This document shows positions 6,387 through 8,728 of a stretch of 8,728 nucleotides of DNA, piece by piece (position 1 is the first letter of the stretch; each line of letters begins with the position of its first letter). The translations under genes and the position numbers were made by a program. The stretch spans positions 1-8,728 of the forward strand of contig CAKTDF010000043.1 of NCBI GenBank assembly GCA_934541115.1, in the 5' to 3' direction. The notes beneath the pieces are model-generated. The model ran no database searches, was not told where the DNA came from, and saw nothing but the letters and a program-made list of their open reading frames with translations. Origin of the DNA: an uncultured Eubacteriales bacterium (GTDB lineage: Bacteria; Bacillota; Clostridia; Oscillospirales; Acutalibacteraceae).

Positions 6387-6824
6387 ATGGTAATTAAGCA
6401 GATTTCGGTTTTTGTTGAAAACAAGGAAGGCAGACTTGCCGAGATTACAGAAAAAATTGCCGCCGCAGGCGTTGATATCCGTGCGCTTTCAATCGCGGAT
6501 ACCACCGACTTCGGTATTTTACGTCTCATTGTTGACAGACCGGAGGAAACAGAAAAGGCTCTGCGCGACGAGGGCTTCACCGTTTCTGTCACAAACGTTA
6601 TAGCTGTTGGAATTGACGATGTTCCGGGCGGCTTTGCAAAGCCGATGAGAGTGCTTGCAGACGCACACATTGACGTTGAGTATATGTACGCTTTCATTTC
6701 GCGTGATACAAAAAAGGCGTATGTTATTCTCAGAGTCAATGACAACGAAACCGCCGCAAAGGCTCTTGAAGCAGCAGGAATAGTTCTGCTTGACGAGGGC
6801 GGATTCTATGACATGATGAAATAA
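6387..6824 (+). CDS. Stand-alone tandem ACT-domain protein
   Basis: A 145-residue soluble protein made of two ACT domains and nothing else. The first runs from about residue 4 (IKQISVFVENKEGRLAEI) to 65, and the second from about 73 (AVGIDDVPGGFAKPMRVLADAHIDVEYMYAF) to 140. Each shows the beta-alpha-beta-beta-alpha-beta pattern with the glycine-containing turn (NKEGRL; VPGGFA) where ACT domains usually bind an amino acid at the domain interface. There is no DNA-binding or catalytic domain. Stand-alone tandem ACT proteins of this size are found beside paaK and ior genes in anaerobes. The inferred role is sensing an aromatic amino acid and modulating a ligase or the oxidoreductase by protein contact; the ligand is not proven here. 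The start follows AGGAGG (6373-6378) by eight bases. It is the last gene of the cluster, followed by two hairpins. Confidence 0.9.
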   Translation: MVIKQISVFVENKEGRLAEITEKIAAAGVDIRALSIADTTDFGILRLIVDRPEETEKALRDEGFTVSVTNVIAVGIDDVPGGFAKPMRVLADAHIDVEYMYAFISRDTKKAYVILRVNDNETAAKALEAAGIVLLDEGGFYDMMK

Positions 6825-6845
6825 AAATTTCAGATTTTACAGACC

Positions 6846-6873
6846 CGCCGGGCAGAAAAACTTCTGTCCGGCG
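6846..6873 (+). terminator. GC-rich hairpin after the ACT gene
   Basis: Positions 6846-6855 pair with 6864-6873 over ten base pairs, including one G-T wobble, around an eight-base loop. It begins 21 bases after the ACT stop codon. The following sequence is AT-rich but has no uninterrupted T-run, so on its own it may be a weak terminator or an mRNA-stabilising end. Confidence 0.6.
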
Positions 6874-6886
6874 ATTGATTTAAATA

Positions 6887-6943
6887 AAAAGCTATAATCC
6901 ACATACTGCACGTTCCTCTTGCGCTTTGTGAATTATAGCTTTT
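6887..6943. terminator. Bidirectional terminator between the ACT gene and glgA
   Basis: A perfect 12-bp inverted repeat: 6887-6898 pairs with 6932-6943, with 33 bases between that can partly pair. The arms start with AAAAGC and end with GCTTTT, so each strand reads out of the stem into a T-rich run. It lies midway between two convergent genes, where a shared terminator is expected. The loop is longer than typical, so efficiency is uncertain. Confidence 0.7.
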
Positions 6944-6959
6944 GTGTTATTGTTTTTCG

Positions 6960-8387
6960 TCAGTCTTTGAGCAGCTGACGGTACATTTTAATATATTCAT
7001 TTGAGCTTCTGCCCCAGCTGAAGTCACACTCCATTGCGCGTGTGACAAGCTCTCTCCAGTGCTCTTTGTCATAATACGCTGCAAGACCGCGGCGTATTGC
7101 GTCAAGCATGTCATGCGCATTATATGTTTTGAATGTAAATCCGTTGCCTTGTCCATCGCCGCTGTCGGTGATAGAATCGCGAAGTCCGCCGGTTTCGCGA
7201 ACGATCGGCACTGTTCCGTAGCGCAGCGCAACCATTTGAGAAAGTCCGCACGGCTCACTCTTTGACGGCATCAGGAACAAATCGGCTGACGCATAGATTT
7301 TGCGCGCAAGCGATGGAACAAAACCGATCCTCACGGCAATTTTGCCCGGATAGCGGTCGCAAAGCTCGCGGAAGTAATTTTCATACTGCCAATCTCCCGA
7401 ACCGACAACAACAACCTGAACGTCCGTTGTTGAAAGGAACTCGTCGAAAATGCCTTTAACAAGGTCAAGCCCCTTATGGGAAACAAGGCGGGAAACCAAA
7501 CCTATCATCGGCACGTCTGCACGAACGGGCAGACCCATGTTTTCCTGGAGCGCCTTTTTGTTTTCGGCTTTGCCGCTTTCTGCGGTTTTGACGTTATAGT
7601 TCTTTTCAATTGACTTGTCAGTCTCCGGGTCATAGCTTTCGGTGTCTATTCCGTTGAGAATGCCCTGCAATTTCCACTGACGCGCTTTGAGAATCGTGTC
7701 AAGACCGCTGCTGTACCACGGATCAAGAATCTCCTGCGCATATGACGGGGAGACGGTAGTAACCTTGTCTGCGCATTCGATTGCACCTTTCATAAAGTTT
7801 ACATCGCCGTCATATTCAACAATTCCGGCGTCCTCGGGTTTCAGACCGATCACATCGCCAACAAGGTCCATGCCGTAGGTGCCCTGGTACTGTATATTAT
7901 GAATGGTGAAAACCGTTTTGATGCCTTGATACCACGGGTCTTTGCTGTACATTGTGGTATAGAACACCGGAGTGAGGGCGCTCTGCCAGTCATTGCAGTG
8001 TATAATATCAGGTCTGAAGTCGATATGCGGAAGAATTTCAAGCACCGCTCTTGAAAAGAACGTGAAACGCTCCGCGTCGTCGTAATGACCGTAGATAGTA
8101 TCACGCTTGAAGTAATACTGGTTATCGATCAAGTAATAAATTACGCCTTTATATTTTGCCTGAAAAACACCGCAATACTGTCTTCTCCACGCAACAGGAA
8201 CAGAAATGCTCGTGATGAACGTCATTGTATCCTTGAGTTCCTGACTGATCGTATCATAAAGCGGCATTACAACGCGGCAGCCGATGAGTCTTTTTCTCAG
8301 CGCCTGCGGCAATGAACCCGCAACGTCTCCGAGTCCGCCGCTTGCAATGAACGGCTGCGCCTCGGAGGCAACGAATAAAACTTTCAT
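6960..8387 (-). CDS. glgA: Glycogen synthase, ADP-glucose type (GT5)
   Basis: Transfers glucose from ADP-glucose to the non-reducing end of an alpha-1,4-glucan in cytoplasmic glycogen synthesis. The 475-aa product has the normal bacterial GlgA length and two Rossmann-type domains. The N-terminal GT5 domain starts MKVLFVASEAQPF and carries the glycine loop SGGLGDVAGSLP (16-27), HCNDWQS (130-136) and TIHNIQYQG (161-169). The C-terminal GT1-like domain carries LNGID (244-248), SRLVSHKGLDL (299-309), SEPCGLSQM (377-385) and ETGGLRDS (398-405). The loop that is KTGGL in E. coli GlgA reads ASGGL here, so the ADP-glucose-contacting Lys15 is replaced by Ala15; the rest of the active site looks intact. 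The ATG is preceded on the minus strand by AAAGGAG (8395-8401) seven bases away. It converges on the arylacetate cluster and has no functional tie to it. Other glycogen genes, if linked, lie outside the window. Confidence 0.97.
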   Translation of the reverse strand: MKVLFVASEAQPFIASGGLGDVAGSLPQALRKRLIGCRVVMPLYDTISQELKDTMTFITSISVPVAWRRQYCGVFQAKYKGVIYYLIDNQYYFKRDTIYGHYDDAERFTFFSRAVLEILPHIDFRPDIIHCNDWQSALTPVFYTTMYSKDPWYQGIKTVFTIHNIQYQGTYGMDLVGDVIGLKPEDAGIVEYDGDVNFMKGAIECADKVTTVSPSYAQEILDPWYSSGLDTILKARQWKLQGILNGIDTESYDPETDKSIEKNYNVKTAESGKAENKKALQENMGLPVRADVPMIGLVSRLVSHKGLDLVKGIFDEFLSTTDVQVVVVGSGDWQYENYFRELCDRYPGKIAVRIGFVPSLARKIYASADLFLMPSKSEPCGLSQMVALRYGTVPIVRETGGLRDSITDSGDGQGNGFTFKTYNAHDMLDAIRRGLAAYYDKEHWRELVTRAMECDFSWGRSSNEYIKMYRQLLKD

Positions 8388-8420
8388 GTGTGTTCTCCTT
8401 TCCTTGTTGAATTTTAAAGA

Positions 8421-8550
8421 TTAAAATATCTATTATCTATTATCCATTATCTATTATCTATTATCTAAAAAAGCGTTATGGTTTTCCGGGCGGAACACAA
8501 TCCGCCCCTACGAATTTAGATTTTAGATGTTGGATTTTAGACGTTAGACA
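8421..8550. repeat. Intergenic repeat, copy 1 of a direct duplication
   Basis: This copy repeats at 8572-8698. It comprises a TTAAAA lead, a six-unit heptamer array (8427-8468), a hairpin GGGCGGA-ACACAA-TCCGCCC (8488-8507) followed by CCTACG-type bases, and two 14-bp subrepeats starting GATTTTAGA (8519-8532, 8533-8546). The copies are offset by 151 bases at their left ends and by 148 bases after the array because copy 2 lost three bases there. A 21-base spacer (8551-8571) separates them. Confidence 0.92.
8427..8468. repeat. TATCTAT heptamer array, 6 units
   Basis: Two TATCTAT units, one TATCCAT (8441-8447), two TATCTAT and a terminal TATCTAA. It begins 26 bases upstream of the glgA ribosome binding site. 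On the minus strand it reads as repeated GATAATA. Confidence 0.95.
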
Positions 8551-8571
8551 TCTTGGCGGCAACGTTGCGTC

Positions 8572-8698
8572 TTAAAATATCTATTATCTATTATCCATTA
8601 TCTATTATCTATTATCTAAAACCGTTAGAGTTTCCGGGCGGAACACAATCCGCCCCTACGAATTTGGATTTTAGATGTTGGATTTTAGACGTTAGACA
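8572..8698. repeat. Intergenic repeat, copy 2 of the direct duplication
   Basis: Same order of parts as copy 1: TTAAAA, a heptamer array (8578-8619), the GGGCGGA/TCCGCCC hairpin inside the 35-base block 8631-8665 that is identical to 8483-8517, then the GATTTTAGA subrepeats. It differs by a few substitutions and a three-base loss just after the array, so the duplication is fairly recent but not brand new. Confidence 0.92.
8578..8619. repeat. TATCTAT heptamer array, 6 units (second copy)
   Basis: Identical in unit order to the array at 8427-8468, with TATCCAT at 8592-8598 and a terminal TATCTAA at 8613-8619. Confidence 0.95.
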
Positions 8699-8728
8699 GA
8701 ATAACCGGTATGTTCGCAATAAAATTTT

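Larger units (their letters stand above)
8388..8728. other. Repeat-filled region upstream of glgA
   Basis: No gene is visible. After the glgA ribosome binding site the region is almost entirely two copies of one intergenic repeat plus a short unique end (8699-8728). Read in the glgA direction, the heptamer array nearest the gene supplies repeated GATAAT hexamers that resemble -10 boxes, but no clear -35 partner can be named. Confidence 0.6.

Overview
The window reads as a chromosomal segment from an anaerobic, Gram-positive, Clostridia-like bacterium, most plausibly a gut or rumen Oscillospirales/Ruminococcaceae-type organism. This is inference. It rests on strong AAAGGAGG-type ribosome binding sites, a ferredoxin-dependent 2-oxoacid oxidoreductase, roughly balanced base composition in the genes, and AT-rich intergenic DNA full of short dispersed repeats. 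A species cannot be named from the sequence alone.

Layout. Positions 1 to about 780 hold no convincing gene. They hold a large imperfect palindrome (1-435, outer 33 bp perfectly matched), a strong composite hairpin at its right edge (406-475), and further hairpins (470-537, 657-676). An extended -10 promoter at 769-777 then leads into five co-directional plus-strand genes: paaK copy 1 (850-2190), iorA (2330-4099), iorB (4099-4674), paaK copy 2 (5064-6371) and a stand-alone tandem ACT-domain protein (6387-6824). A 389-base gap between iorB and the second paaK contains a heptamer tandem array and a possible structured leader. A bidirectional terminator region (6846-6943) separates this cluster from the convergent minus-strand glycogen synthase gene glgA (6960-8387). 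The right end (8388-8728) is a duplicated ~130-bp intergenic repeat that includes two more heptamer arrays.

How the genes fit together. IorAB interconverts arylpyruvates (indolepyruvate, phenylpyruvate, p-hydroxyphenylpyruvate) plus CoA with arylacetyl-CoA, CO2 and reduced ferredoxin. The two PaaK-type ligases interconvert arylacetates with arylacetyl-CoA using ATP. The ACT protein is a likely aromatic amino acid sensor. The set forms a complete two-step route between free arylacetates and aromatic amino acid precursors. It could run in the assimilatory direction (arylacetate to arylpyruvate by reductive carboxylation) or in the fermentative direction. The sequence does not fix the direction. 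glgA is an unrelated neighbour.

I do not see a clearly new defence, mobile or regulatory system. The observations most worth following are the palindromic element at the left end, the heptamer arrays that share a fixed end structure, and the paired ligases with a dedicated ACT protein.
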